A stretch of 64,000 nt of DNA from Prochlorococcus marinus str. MIT 9515 (lineage in GTDB: Bacteria; Cyanobacteriota; Cyanobacteriia; PCC-6307; Cyanobiaceae): the NCBI RefSeq assembly GCF_000015665.1, contig NC_008817.1, positions 992,001 through 1,056,000 on the forward strand. Reading direction: 5' to 3'. Positions 39,015 to 48,812 of this stretch are shown piece by piece. The notes under the pieces are model-generated. The model was given only the letters and a program-made list of their open reading frames with translations, was not told where the DNA came from and searched no databases. Made by a program: the position numbers and the translations under genes. Numbering within the stretch: the stretch's first letter is position 1; each line of letters begins with the position of its first letter.

Positions 39015-39872
39015 ATGAGATTGCGAAGTGGTTTACTAATCGGATTATTTGGGTTAGTAGTTGTGTTATTAGGAGGATGGTTTTTCACAATAGCAATCGT
39101 ATTACTTACTTATATTGCACTACTCGAATTTTTTAGAATGGCTGAATTCACTGGAATAAAACCAGCCACTAAAACTACATTATTTTCATGTTTCATAATT
39201 ACGATCTCAACATATCTAGAAACTATCGGATTCCTTGATAGAGAAATATACAATTCGATATTACCCATGTGTTCAGTTGGAATATGTACATGGTTACTGC
39301 TTCAGCCAAAGTCAGGGACTATTTCTGATATCGCAGCATCTATTTTTGGCTTGTTTTACTTAGGTTTTTTACCTAGTTATTGGATTAAATTAAGAGCAAT
39401 TGAATCGACTATGGATAATTTGTCAGAGGGAATATTATCGTTCGAAAGCTTCTCTAATTCCACAGGTCTCTATCTAACATTAATTTCTTGCTTGTTAATA
39501 GTGGCGAGTGATATTGGTTCTTATTTTATTGGCAAGTCATTTGGGAAAAAGGCCCTTTCTCCCATATCCCCAAGTAAAACTCTCGAAGGTTTGATAGGAG
39601 GAATAATATGTTCAATTTTAGTCGCAACTTTTTTTGGTTTTTTACTTAATTGGCAAAATCCAATTTTAATTGGAATATTGTATGGAATGTTAGTTTCACT
39701 TATGGCTTTAGTAGGGGATTTAATCGAATCAATGATGAAAAGAGATGCAAAAATAAAAGATTCTGGAACTTTTTTACCTGGTCATGGTGGCATTCTTGAT
39801 AGAATTGATAGTTATATTTTCACCCCATCAGTTATCTATTATATAATTATAATTTTAAAGTATTTTAGTTAA
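39015..39872 (+). CDS. cdsA: Phosphatidate cytidylyltransferase
   Basis: Makes CDP-diacylglycerol from phosphatidate and CTP, the precursor of phosphatidylglycerol, a lipid needed by photosystems. It is 285 aa with about eight hydrophobic segments. The family signature near the C-terminus is KDSGTFLPGHGGILDRIDSY. The earlier KKALSPISPSKTLEGLIGG is also diagnostic. It is 9 bases after the decarboxylase gene. Its stop overlaps the convergent DUF2993-like gene by 4 bases. Confidence 0.96.
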   Translation: MRLRSGLLIGLFGLVVVLLGGWFFTIAIVLLTYIALLEFFRMAEFTGIKPATKTTLFSCFIITISTYLETIGFLDREIYNSILPMCSVGICTWLLLQPKSGTISDIAASIFGLFYLGFLPSYWIKLRAIESTMDNLSEGILSFESFSNSTGLYLTLISCLLIVASDIGSYFIGKSFGKKALSPISPSKTLEGLIGGIICSILVATFFGFLLNWQNPILIGILYGMLVSLMALVGDLIESMMKRDAKIKDSGTFLPGHGGILDRIDSYIFTPSVIYYIIIILKYFS

Positions 39873-40477
39873 TCATCAAAAATTACTTTTGATGATAAAT
39901 CTACATTTATTACTTCATTTTTAATATTGCAGTAATTAACTTTAATATTTTTATCTAAAGGTAGGAATATCTTATTTTTATTTTTTATATCTTCTAGAAA
40001 AATCAAATTTTCCTTTAAATATAACAATAGAAATATCTGATTACTTAATTTATTTGTATTATAGTTACAATTAATTAAGTTATTAATAATAAATATATTT
40101 GATATAAACCCACTCTTTATAAGTGCTTTCTCTATTTTTTTTCTTAGATTTTTACATTTTTTTGAGAAAAAAGTATTTTCTAAACTTCTTGCATCTATTG
40201 TTAAAAAACTATTAATAATTAAATCTTCAGAATATACTAGATGATTTCTATAATTGAACTTTAAATTACAATCAAAGATTTTAATTATTATTTTATTTAT
40301 ATACAAACCTTCATAAATAATATTTTCAGCAACTAATTTGATTGCATCTATTTTGCCAAAACTATTTTTATTTAAAATTAAATTTAAAGAATGAATCTCA
40401 ATCCTTGTACATACAGATTTCAACCAAGATTTAATTACAAACTTAATAAAATTATCAACTAAATTTTTGCTAATCAC
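39869..40477 (-). CDS. DUF2993 (LmeA-like) family protein
   Basis: A 202-aa protein with repeating strand patterns: IDAIKLVAENIIYEGLYINK, then LKFNYRNHLVYSEDLIINSF, then TIDARSLENTFF. This resembles the cyanobacterial DUF2993 family, related to phospholipid-binding LmeA of mycobacteria. The sequence is very rich in Asn, Ile and Lys, so it is fast evolving and only weakly matches by eye. No signal peptide is clear. Its first 8 bases overlap the end of the upstream hydrolase gene, so the two are probably translated together. A lipid-related role is a guess. Confidence 0.65.
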   Translation of the reverse strand: MISKNLVDNFIKFVIKSWLKSVCTRIEIHSLNLILNKNSFGKIDAIKLVAENIIYEGLYINKIIIKIFDCNLKFNYRNHLVYSEDLIINSFLTIDARSLENTFFSKKCKNLRKKIEKALIKSGFISNIFIINNLINCNYNTNKLSNQIFLLLYLKENLIFLEDIKNKNKIFLPLDKNIKVNYCNIKNEVINVDLSSKVIFDD

Positions 40478-41369
40478 AAAAATAATCGTAAATAATTTTA
40501 CCAGTTAATGATGGCATATCTATATGCGGAAGATGACCACAATTTTTCAACCCAATAAAATTTAACTGATCAATTTGTTTTATTTTTTTGATTTCTTTTG
40601 TCCCAAGAATTCTATCATTTTCTCCACAAATAGTTTTAATTGATATATTTTTCATATATTTATATGACCCTGCAAATCCTCCGCTTTTTGCAAAAGAAGC
40701 TAATGAATTTCTCCAACCATAACATCCTAAATGAATTGAGGCAATTTGCTCCTCCATTGAACCAACACTTTTATCTGGGTAGGCAAAAGCTTGCCGGCAA
40801 AGACTTTTTCTAACTTTAGGCAATCCTAAAAAGCTTGCTCCAATTTGGTTAAATGGAAACGGAATAATTTTGGATTCTCCAAAAAGTCCTGCAGGGGATA
40901 ACAGGATTATCTTATCAATAAGATCGGGAATTTCCTTCGCCAAGTTTATAGCCACAGATCCTCCCATAGAAGCTCCAATAATCATTAACTTATTTTTTAA
41001 AGTTAAAGTATTAATAATATCTTCAAGATTAGAAATTATTTTATGAGCATTATATTCCTGTGTAGCAATCCTAGGAGTGAACCCAAATCCTAATAAGTCA
41101 GGTATTATCAACTGGAATTTATTTTTTAAAAATGGATAAATTCTCCTGAATTCTAGAAAACTACTATCAAATCCATGTAATAACAGTACAGGGTCTCCTG
41201 AACCTCCAATTACAACAGGAAATTTTGCATGGTTCCATTTTTCGTCAAGTTTTATCCAATTAACATCATTAGATATTTTTTGGCCTAATGGATCTTGAAT
41301 AGAAAATTTAATTTTTTCAAAATTATCAATATTAAATTTATTGAAGTCTTTATAAAGATTTTTGTTCAA
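40470..41369 (-). CDS. Alpha/beta hydrolase fold protein
   Basis: Soluble hydrolase of 299 aa. The oxyanion region is LLLHGFDSSFLEFRRIYPFL. The nucleophile elbow is GASMGGSVAINLA with Ser as nucleophile. The acid is probably in CGENDRILG, and the histidine is in NCGHLPHIDMP near the C-terminus. The motif IPDLLGFGFTPR resembles cyanobacterial and plastid esterases of chlorophyll or lipid metabolism, but the substrate is not predictable. It lies 5 bases after the alcohol dehydrogenase gene and overlaps the DUF2993-like gene by 8 bases. Confidence 0.87.
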   Translation of the reverse strand: MNKNLYKDFNKFNIDNFEKIKFSIQDPLGQKISNDVNWIKLDEKWNHAKFPVVIGGSGDPVLLLHGFDSSFLEFRRIYPFLKNKFQLIIPDLLGFGFTPRIATQEYNAHKIISNLEDIINTLTLKNKLMIIGASMGGSVAINLAKEIPDLIDKIILLSPAGLFGESKIIPFPFNQIGASFLGLPKVRKSLCRQAFAYPDKSVGSMEEQIASIHLGCYGWRNSLASFAKSGGFAGSYKYMKNISIKTICGENDRILGTKEIKKIKQIDQLNFIGLKNCGHLPHIDMPSLTGKIIYDYFCD

Positions 41370-41374
41370 AGAAT

Positions 41375-42475
41375 TTATGAAATCTTAATTTCTTGCCTTT
41401 CAAAATTCGAAATAACTTCAATAATATCTTGTTGACTGATTTTAAAAGGTAAAAAATGAATCTCAGATTTATCCCTGCATGTAAAATCGGCAATTCTCTG
41501 TAAATTATTATTTTCAAAAACATTTATACCTAATTGAGCGATAGTAGTTGGTAAATTTAATTTCTTCATTAATACCAATAATTGATTAATAGATTGGTTA
41601 GCTAATTTATTATTATTTTTGGTTTCTTCTAGTCTTAATTGCAATAATATTCCAACTCCAACAATTTCGCCATGTAAGGGCTTTTGTGTTGAAACTATTT
41701 GAGTGATAGCATTATGGAAAGCATGAGCAGCTGCCGTTCTACACTTTTCTCCTCCTATTCCTCCTATCAATCCCGCAGTAAGTGCACATCCTTCAACTAC
41801 ATTGCACCAAGAAGTATTTTGAAGAGATTGACTCTGATAAGCACTCTCTCCATCAATAAGAAGCTGATCTCTTAATACTCGTGATATTTGAATTGCTTGC
41901 TGGACAAGTCCATCTTTAACTTTTGAACTAGTTAAAGAAGATTCATACCATTTGGCCAAAGAGTCAGCTATTCCGCTAGAAAGTGTCCTCTTTGGAGCTG
42001 TTTTAATAAAGGCATGATCAAATACTAAAATTTTAGGACATGATTTCAACTCAATATCCTTAATGAATTGCCCAGTTGTTGAATAAATGTTTGATAGTGC
42101 AGTCCAGCCTGCACAAGTAGATGCACTTAAGGGAATAGTAATAACTGGGATGGAAAGAGAATCTGCTAAAAATTTCCCGGAATCTAAGACTTTACCTCCT
42201 CCTATGGCAATAATAGAATCACAATTATTTTTTAGTGCAATGTTTTTTACCCTTTTGAGATCTTCATAACAACAATCGAATTGCAGGTTAGAAATATGTG
42301 TATCAAGGTTTTCGCTAAGCAAATCTTTATAGATTTGCTGCCTAATATTATTAGTTACTAAACTTCTTCCTAAAAGTAATGGGCGTTTTGAAATACTTTT
42401 AATATGTGGTATAGCTTTTATCCAAGCTCCACTCCCCCTAAATATTTTTTCTGGTGATATTGACTGCATATGCAC
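41375..42475 (-). CDS. Iron-type alcohol dehydrogenase family protein (glycerol dehydrogenase-like)
   Basis: NAD(P)-dependent polyol or alcohol dehydrogenase, 366 aa. The cofactor motif is SIIAIGGGKVLDSGKFLAD, and the substrate side is TIPLSASTCAGWTALSN. Metal-ligand positions are present: the Asp in SSGIADSLAKWYES and the histidines in AAAHAFHNAIT and KPLHGEIVGVG. The overall pattern is closest to the glycerol dehydrogenase branch. The physiological substrate is unknown. An alternative ATG two codons in (42469) is equally possible. It follows clpC by 8 bases on the same strand. Confidence 0.87.
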   Translation of the reverse strand: MHMQSISPEKIFRGSGAWIKAIPHIKSISKRPLLLGRSLVTNNIRQQIYKDLLSENLDTHISNLQFDCCYEDLKRVKNIALKNNCDSIIAIGGGKVLDSGKFLADSLSIPVITIPLSASTCAGWTALSNIYSTTGQFIKDIELKSCPKILVFDHAFIKTAPKRTLSSGIADSLAKWYESSLTSSKVKDGLVQQAIQISRVLRDQLLIDGESAYQSQSLQNTSWCNVVEGCALTAGLIGGIGGEKCRTAAAHAFHNAITQIVSTQKPLHGEIVGVGILLQLRLEETKNNNKLANQSINQLLVLMKKLNLPTTIAQLGINVFENNNLQRIADFTCRDKSEIHFLPFKISQQDIIEVISNFERQEIKIS

Positions 42476-42483
42476 CTAGATTA

Positions 42484-45015
42484 TTAAAAATTAGCTCCTG
42501 CTAATTCTTGAGAAGATTCTTCTGAGGAAATATTTACTGTAACTTTCTTATTTTCATCAATATCGACTAAAGCTTTGTCTCCATCTTTAATTCTTCCTGA
42601 TAAAACTTCTTCAGCCAAACTATCTTCTAATAAGCGCATGACTGCTCTTCTTAAAGGTCTTGCTCCATAGGCTGGATTATATCCCTCTTCAACAAGTCTT
42701 TCTTTAAATGCTTCAGTAACATCTAATTTTATACCCTTTTCATTTAATCGAGAGAATACTTCTTTTAACATTATTTCTGCGATGTCTTTAACTTCGTTTT
42801 TAGTTAATTGTCTGAATACAATTATCTCGTCAAGTCTGTTTAAAAACTCAGGTCTAAAGTATTGTTTTAGTTCCTCGTTTACAAGAGATTTGATCCTATT
42901 GTATTGGCTATCTTCAACGGAATCGCCGGAAAATTCAAAACCTAAACCACCGCCACCTTTCTCGATAACTTTAGAGCCAATATTAGAAGTCATTATTAAA
43001 AGCGTATTTTTAAAATCAACTGTTCTACCCTTTGAGTCTGTTAATCTACCATCTTCAAGAAGTTGTAATAACAAATTAAAAACATCTGGATGAGCTTTCT
43101 CCACTTCATCGAATAAAACTACAGTGTATGGTCTTCTTCTTACAGCCTCTGTAAGTTGACCCCCTTCGTTGAAACCAACATATCCGGGAGGGGAACCGAT
43201 TAACTTACTAACAGTATGTCTTTCCATAAATTCAGACATATCTAATCTAATCATAGCTTCCTCACTACCAAAGAAATATGATGCTAATGATTTAGTTAAT
43301 TCAGTTTTCCCAACACCAGTAGGGCCTGAAAAAATAAAGCTTGCGATTGGTCTATTAGGATTTTTCAAACCGACCCTAGCTCTTCTAATGGCTTTTGATA
43401 CTGCTTTTACAGCCTCATCTTGGCCTATAAGTCTTTGATGCAATGTCTCTTCCATATTAAGGAGTTTGACTGACTCGGTTTCTGTTAATTTCTGAACAGG
43501 AACACCTGTCCATGAAGCCACTATATGAGCCACATCTTCTTCACTTACAAGAGGGTTTTGAGTAATATCAATGCCACCGTCTTCAGTTTCCGAAGCATTA
43601 CTTGAATTATTTTTATCTAAGCTCTCTTTTTTACTATCTAAAAGCTCTTTAATTTTTTCAGACAATTCAATTTCCTTTTCCCTTAACTGACCTGCTTGAT
43701 CAAAATTTTGATCTCTTACTGATTCTTCTTTTTGTTTTTGAACTTGTCTTAATTCCTTATCAATTTGTTTGGCTTCGGGAGGAAGCTTAGAATTTATTAA
43801 TCTTACTCTACTTCCTGCTTCATCTATAAGATCAATGGCCTTATCAGGTAAAAATCTATCCGATATATAACGATCACCTAAATGAGCGGCTGCTTCTAAA
43901 GCATCATCAGTAATTTTTAAACGATGATGTTGTTCGTAACGTTCTCTTAAACCTTTCAAAATTTCGATTGTATCTTCAATAGATGGCTCTCCCACCATCA
44001 CCGGTTGGAATCTTCTTTCCAGCGCTGCATCTCTTTCTATATGCTTTCTATATTCATCCAAAGTTGTAGCTCCTATGCATTGGAGTTCTCCTCTAGCTAA
44101 AGCTGGCTTTAATATGTTAGCGGCATCGATAGCACCTTCAGCAGCTCCGGCTCCGATTAAAGTATGGACTTCATCAATAACCAGAATAACGTTTCCAGCT
44201 GATTTGATCTCTTCCATTATTTTTTTTAATCTCTCTTCAAATTCACCTCTATATTTTGTTCCTGCAACAAGAAGTCCTATATCAAGGGTTAAAACCCTTT
44301 TATCTTCAAGTATGTCAGGAATTTCTCCAAGTTGAATTCTTTGAGCTAAACCTTCTGCTATAGCTGTTTTACCTACTCCTGGTTCACCAATAAGCACAGG
44401 ATTGTTTTTAGTTCTCCTACCTAAGATTTGAATAACTCTATCTATTTCCTCATAACGTCCGACAACTGGATCAAGTTTTGATTCACTTGCAAGCTTTGTT
44501 AAATTCGTTCCGAATTCATCGAGAGTTGCTGTCTTTAAATTTCCTTTATTTGATGAAGTCCCACCTGTACCAACGTCAGCGGTCTCTCCAAGCATTCTTA
44601 TAACCTGGGTTCTGACTTTTGTCAGATCAATTCCTAGATTTTCTAAAACTCTTGCAGCCACACCTTCGCCTTCCCTGATTAAACCAAGAAGTAGGTGTTC
44701 GGTGCCTATATAGTTATGTCCTAATTGACGAGCTTCTTCGAGAGACAACTCCAATACTCTTTTTGCTCTTGGAGTAAAAGGAATCTCAACTGCAACGAAA
44801 CCCGAACCTCTTCCTATAATTTTTTCAACTTCTATTCTTGAGTCCTTAAGATTTACTCCTAGTGATTTAAGCACCTTAGCTGCAACGCCAGTACCTTCAC
44901 CAATTAAGCCTAGTAATATTTGTTCTGTTCCAACAAAATTATGTCCAAGCCTTCTAGCTTCCTCTTGGGCAAGCATAATGACTTTTATGGCTTTTTCTGT
45001 AAATCTTTCGAACAT
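42484..45015 (-). CDS. clpC: ATP-dependent Clp protease ATPase subunit ClpC
   Basis: Hsp100 chaperone that unfolds substrates for the ClpP/R protease. At 843 aa it is full length. Two Clp-N repeats are at about 1-145. The first AAA+ module has [21 protein letters not shown]-containing middle region (about 420-460) matches ClpC rather than ClpB. The second module has [17 protein letters not shown] and ends with a D2-small domain. It is an essential, highly conserved cyanobacterial protein. It heads the clpC-dehydrogenase-hydrolase-DUF2993 run, and its promoter should be in 45016-45198. Confidence 0.98.
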   Translation of the reverse strand: MFERFTEKAIKVIMLAQEEARRLGHNFVGTEQILLGLIGEGTGVAAKVLKSLGVNLKDSRIEVEKIIGRGSGFVAVEIPFTPRAKRVLELSLEEARQLGHNYIGTEHLLLGLIREGEGVAARVLENLGIDLTKVRTQVIRMLGETADVGTGGTSSNKGNLKTATLDEFGTNLTKLASESKLDPVVGRYEEIDRVIQILGRRTKNNPVLIGEPGVGKTAIAEGLAQRIQLGEIPDILEDKRVLTLDIGLLVAGTKYRGEFEERLKKIMEEIKSAGNVILVIDEVHTLIGAGAAEGAIDAANILKPALARGELQCIGATTLDEYRKHIERDAALERRFQPVMVGEPSIEDTIEILKGLRERYEQHHRLKITDDALEAAAHLGDRYISDRFLPDKAIDLIDEAGSRVRLINSKLPPEAKQIDKELRQVQKQKEESVRDQNFDQAGQLREKEIELSEKIKELLDSKKESLDKNNSSNASETEDGGIDITQNPLVSEEDVAHIVASWTGVPVQKLTETESVKLLNMEETLHQRLIGQDEAVKAVSKAIRRARVGLKNPNRPIASFIFSGPTGVGKTELTKSLASYFFGSEEAMIRLDMSEFMERHTVSKLIGSPPGYVGFNEGGQLTEAVRRRPYTVVLFDEVEKAHPDVFNLLLQLLEDGRLTDSKGRTVDFKNTLLIMTSNIGSKVIEKGGGGLGFEFSGDSVEDSQYNRIKSLVNEELKQYFRPEFLNRLDEIIVFRQLTKNEVKDIAEIMLKEVFSRLNEKGIKLDVTEAFKERLVEEGYNPAYGARPLRRAVMRLLEDSLAEEVLSGRIKDGDKALVDIDENKKVTVNISSEESSQELAGANF

Positions 45016-45198
45016 TAGAGGGTTTTAGTTCCTTACTAATAACCTACCAGTATTAAGTCGATTTTGTGTTCAGAATGAGCTTTTGTGAATACCCAAAAGT
45101 TTCATTTAGTAAAATTAAAATTAACTTATTGATGATATAGCTTCTTTTTTGAGTGATTTCAAGGATTCTGGTAATCCGCACAAAAAAATTTTTAACAA

Positions 45199-45636
45199 TT
45201 ATTTTATGAATATTTTTTCTTTCAAAACAGCATCAGAACCGTCTTTGTAGTAGTTTTTTCTTCTACCTACAGTTAAAAAATTGAATTTGCTATAAAAGAC
45301 TTCAGCAATTAGGTTGGTTTCCGAAACTTCCAATAATAATTTTTGTATATTTAGTTTTTCACATTGTTTAAGTAAATAGTTCATTAAATAGCTGCCATAA
45401 CCTTTTCGACGAAAGCCTTTTTTTATAGAAAAATAATTTATTTGTGCTTCATCAATAATTGTATGAACGACATAAATTCCAATTATTTTGTTACCTATTA
45501 ATATCCCAACAACTTTGACACCTTTTTTATTAAATTCACTTTCCCATTGTCTTCTAGTCCATAAACAAATTGTATTTGCATCTAATTCAAAGCATAATTC
45601 AAATTCTTTATGATCAATTTCTTTAATTGAAATCAT
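45199..45636 (-). CDS. rimI: Ribosomal protein alanine N-acetyltransferase RimI-like (GNAT)
   Basis: GNAT acetyltransferase of 145 aa, of the type that acetylates the N-terminal alanine of ribosomal protein S18. The N-terminal part has WTRRQWESEF, a RimI mark. The acetyl-CoA loop is KGFRRKGYGSYLMNYLL, and the end motif is LEVSETNLIAEVFYSKFNF followed by GRRKNYY. The peptide target is inferred from family only. It stands alone between clpC and lysA, with 183 bases before clpC that contain no gene. Confidence 0.87.
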   Translation of the reverse strand: MISIKEIDHKEFELCFELDANTICLWTRRQWESEFNKKGVKVVGILIGNKIIGIYVVHTIIDEAQINYFSIKKGFRRKGYGSYLMNYLLKQCEKLNIQKLLLEVSETNLIAEVFYSKFNFLTVGRRKNYYKDGSDAVLKEKIFIK

Positions 45637-45730
45637 TAAATTAATTATTGTCTCTTATAGTAATTTTAAAATTAAATTAATAATAGAAGTTCTGAAAGTT
45701 GTAGAATGATTTTATGTGAAAAGAGAACCT

Positions 45731-47104
45731 ATGAATGAAAAAATTTCTTTTTTAAAAAATAAAATAAATTTAAGTAGTCCTAACAAAAATATTGTACCTA
45801 TAACTACCAATATTGACATTACCGAAAAGTTAAATATTGGTGGTTGTTCTATTGAAGATTTGGTAAAAAAATACGAATCGCCTTTATATATATTGGATGA
45901 AATCACTTTAAGAAATTCCTGTAGAGCTTACAAAAAAGCATTAGAAAAATATTATCGAGGAGTGTCCCTACCAATATATGCCTCTAAAGCAAATAGTTCA
46001 TTATTTATGAGTAATCTGGTAGCTTCAGAGGGATTTGGTCTTGATGCAGTTTCAGAAGGTGAATTACTGACTGCTTTAAAAGGGGGAGTGCCAAATGAAA
46101 AAATTGTTTTTCATGGAAATAATAAATCTGATAAGGAAATTGCATTTGCCATAAAAAATAAAATCAAAGTAATTGTAGATAATGAACATGACCTTAAAAG
46201 ACTAGAAGAAATATCTAATTCATTAAATTTTGATCTAGAAATAATGATTAGATTTACCCCGGGAATAGAATGCCATACCCATGAATACATAAGAACCGGT
46301 TCTTTTGATAGCAAGTTTGGCTTTGGAATTGAGTCTCTAACTAAGTTATTCGGAGTGATAATCAAAACCAAGCACCTAAAATTAATTGGATTACATGCTC
46401 ATATAGGTTCTCAGATCTTTGAACTTGAACCACATAAAGATCTCGGAGAGATAATGGTAAATGTTATGCTCCAAGCTAAAAAGTTTGGCCACAACATAAA
46501 AGAACTAAATGTCGGAGGTGGATTAGGAATTAAATATACCCAGGAAGATGATCCTCCTTCCATTGATGAGTGGATCAAAACAGTTTCTTCATCCATTGAA
46601 CAAGCTTGTAAAAAAAATAAATTAGATTTACCTTTACTTATGTGTGAGCCTGGGAGATCAATAGTTTCTACCGCTGGGGTAACAATATACAAAATTGGCT
46701 CATTTAAAGAAATTCCTGGGATAAGGACATACCTATCAGTTGATGGTGGCATGAGTGATAATCCCAGGCCAATCACATATCAATCTAATTATTCTGCTTG
46801 TTTAGTAAATGACCCTTTAAATATTAATTCCAAAAATAAATATACTGTTGCGGGTAAGCATTGTGAGTCTGGAGACGTTTTATTTAAGGAAATTGAACTA
46901 GGTAAATGTAAAACAGGTGATTTGATTTGTGTTTTTGGTACTGGCGCATACAATAATTCAATGAGTTCTAATTACAACAGAATTCCTAAACCTGCTGCTG
47001 TTTTAGTTTGTAATGGGGAAGCAGAAATAATTCAAAAAAGAGAAAGTCCACATGATCTTCTTAAAAACGATGTCTTACCCGATCGCTTTATCAATCAAAG
47101 TTAG
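45731..47104 (+). CDS. lysA: Diaminopimelate decarboxylase
   Basis: Last step of lysine synthesis, decarboxylating meso-diaminopimelate, so it also competes with peptidoglycan for this precursor. It is 457 aa from the ATG at 45731, which has AAGAGA close before it. A GTG at 45716 would add five residues and is the alternative. PLP lysine is Lys86 in PIYASKANSSLF. The phosphate loop NVGGGLGIKY, the MCEPGRSIV strand and the active-site HCESGDVLF are intact. First gene of the run lysA-cdaA-uppS-bioB-trhO. Confidence 0.95.
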   Translation: MNEKISFLKNKINLSSPNKNIVPITTNIDITEKLNIGGCSIEDLVKKYESPLYILDEITLRNSCRAYKKALEKYYRGVSLPIYASKANSSLFMSNLVASEGFGLDAVSEGELLTALKGGVPNEKIVFHGNNKSDKEIAFAIKNKIKVIVDNEHDLKRLEEISNSLNFDLEIMIRFTPGIECHTHEYIRTGSFDSKFGFGIESLTKLFGVIIKTKHLKLIGLHAHIGSQIFELEPHKDLGEIMVNVMLQAKKFGHNIKELNVGGGLGIKYTQEDDPPSIDEWIKTVSSSIEQACKKNKLDLPLLMCEPGRSIVSTAGVTIYKIGSFKEIPGIRTYLSVDGGMSDNPRPITYQSNYSACLVNDPLNINSKNKYTVAGKHCESGDVLFKEIELGKCKTGDLICVFGTGAYNNSMSSNYNRIPKPAAVLVCNGEAEIIQKRESPHDLLKNDVLPDRFINQS

Positions 47105-47131
47105 GTACATTTAAATAAATTAAATTTTAAT

Positions 47132-47992
47132 GTGAATTTTTGGGGGTTTATAAACTTAAAGTTTTTATTAGATGTATTATTTGCAGCTGGATTTGGACTT
47201 TTATTATTCTCAAGAGTTAAAGAACAAAGAACGTTATGGCTTTTGAGAGGATATTTATTTTTAGTTTCTTTTGCTTGGTTTATTCAAAGATATGCTTATC
47301 TTCCACTAACGTCAAAATTAATTGATGCAGTTGTTCTTGCTTGTTCTTTATCTTTAGCAATTCTTTGGCAAGGAGAGCTTAGAAGATTGATGGAATTACT
47401 CGGTACTGGTAGGTTGGCGGTATTACTAGGAAATCCACCTAAAGAATTTAGAGCTACATCTACAACAGTTAATCAGTTAGTTGATGCAGCAGGAAAACTA
47501 TCTCAAAATAGAAAAGGAGCTTTAATAGTTGTAGATTTAGGATGCGATTTAAGACCTGAAGATTTTTTATATTCAGGTATAAATATTGAAGCGCAATTGT
47601 CTACTGATCTTTTAATAAACTTATTTGCAACAGATACCCCATTACATGATGGAGCTGTTTTGGTAAAAGGGAATAAAATAATTTCAGCTGGAGTAATACT
47701 TCCTCTATCTCGGCAAGGGATTAGTCGATACGGCACGAGACATTTAGCTGCATTGGGAATAACAGAAAGATTCGACAGATGTATATGCATTGTAGTTTCA
47801 GAAGAAACAGGTACTTTGTCATTAGCTAATCAAGGAAAACTTGAAAGACCTATTACAAGTAGTCGATTGCAGGAGCTTCTCATAAAATTTGTAGGTAATC
47901 CAAAATCATCTGCAAACAAAAGCACTTTTTCCCAAAATATAAATACGAGTGATAATATTACTATTGAAAACGATTCAAATAAATCAGATTAA
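47132..47992 (+). CDS. cdaA: Diadenylate cyclase CdaA (DisA_N domain)
   Basis: Membrane-bound enzyme that joins two ATP into c-di-AMP, a second messenger for osmolyte and potassium balance and cell-wall stress. It is 286 aa with an N-terminal membrane part (about 8-95, three hydrophobic segments). The DAC domain carries the DGA motif at Asp173 in PLHDGAVLVKG, and GTRHLAALG with R203-H204-L205, where Bacillus CdaA has RHR. VSEETGTLSLA follows. The start is a GTG at 47132, since the overlapping ATG is followed at once by TGA. It lies between lysA and uppS with gaps of 27 and 10 bases. Confidence 0.92.
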   Translation: MNFWGFINLKFLLDVLFAAGFGLLLFSRVKEQRTLWLLRGYLFLVSFAWFIQRYAYLPLTSKLIDAVVLACSLSLAILWQGELRRLMELLGTGRLAVLLGNPPKEFRATSTTVNQLVDAAGKLSQNRKGALIVVDLGCDLRPEDFLYSGINIEAQLSTDLLINLFATDTPLHDGAVLVKGNKIISAGVILPLSRQGISRYGTRHLAALGITERFDRCICIVVSEETGTLSLANQGKLERPITSSRLQELLIKFVGNPKSSANKSTFSQNINTSDNITIENDSNKSD

Positions 47993-48002
47993 AGATTAAT
48001 TC

Positions 48003-48806
48003 ATGAGATCGCAAAAAATATCAACTAAAGAAAATTCAAAATTATCTAATGAAATAGATAAACTTCGAGTACCGAAGCACATTGCAATAATCATGGATGG
48101 GAATGGAAGATGGGCCAGTAAAAAGGGTTTACCCCGATCATTTGGGCACAATAAGGGTGTTAATGTTCTCAAGGAAATCATTAAAGTATCTAAAAACTTA
48201 GATTGTCAAGTACTTACTGTTTATGCATTTTCAACGGAGAATTGGACAAGACCTTCTACAGAGGTTGATTTTCTCATAAATTTGTTTGAAAAAGTTTTGA
48301 AAAAAGAAATTACTGAGATTCATCAAGAATCAATAAAAATTAAGTTCATTGGAGATTTATCCCCTTTTCCAAAGGCATTAAAATCAATAATAAATAGTTC
48401 AGAAACTCTTACAAAAAATAATAAAAATTTCACATTAAATATCTGTGTTAATTACGGAGGTAGGCAAGAAATAGTGAAAGCCGCAAGAGAAATAGCAATT
48501 AAATCTTTGGCAGGCGAAATAAAACCCAGTGAAATTGATGAACAATTATTTAATTCACAACTACTAACTCATGGGATCAAGGATCCTGAATTACTTATAC
48601 GTACCAGTGGTGAGAAAAGAATAAGTAATTTTCTTTTATGGCAATTGGCTTACTCTGAAATTTATATAACTGATGTATTATGGCCTGATTTTAATGAAAT
48701 TGAATTTTTCAAAGCAATTATTGACTATCAATCAAGGGATAGGCGTTTTGGAGGTATACAATCATTACCAAATAAATCTTGCAAAGATTCTAACTATTCT
48801 TCCTAA
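48003..48806 (+). CDS. uppS: Isoprenyl transferase (undecaprenyl diphosphate synthase type)
   Basis: cis-Prenyltransferase that makes the C55 lipid carrier for cell-wall sugars. At 267 aa it is slightly long. The catalytic Asp32 is in IAIIMDGNGRWA. Next comes GHNKGVNVLKEII, then the YAFSTENW motif, and near the C-terminus DPELLIRTSGEKRISNFLLW. All residues for diphosphate binding are present. It sits 10 bases after cdaA and 6 before bioB. The wall link of lysA, cdaA and uppS is noteworthy. Confidence 0.96.
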   Translation: MRSQKISTKENSKLSNEIDKLRVPKHIAIIMDGNGRWASKKGLPRSFGHNKGVNVLKEIIKVSKNLDCQVLTVYAFSTENWTRPSTEVDFLINLFEKVLKKEITEIHQESIKIKFIGDLSPFPKALKSIINSSETLTKNNKNFTLNICVNYGGRQEIVKAAREIAIKSLAGEIKPSEIDEQLFNSQLLTHGIKDPELLIRTSGEKRISNFLLWQLAYSEIYITDVLWPDFNEIEFFKAIIDYQSRDRRFGGIQSLPNKSCKDSNYSS

Positions 48807-48812
48807 TCAAAA

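Noticed and set aside
42782-44335. Several 80-100 codon plus-strand frames opposite clpC
   Set aside because: They mirror the codon pattern of clpC, are rich in Ser, Leu and Pro as typical for antisense shadows, and match nothing known.
45093-45160. Short ATG frame of about 20 codons between rimI and clpC
   Set aside because: The peptide (MSFCEYPKVSFSKIKINLLMI) has no ribosome site and no recognisable pattern. Such frames are expected by chance in AT-rich DNA.
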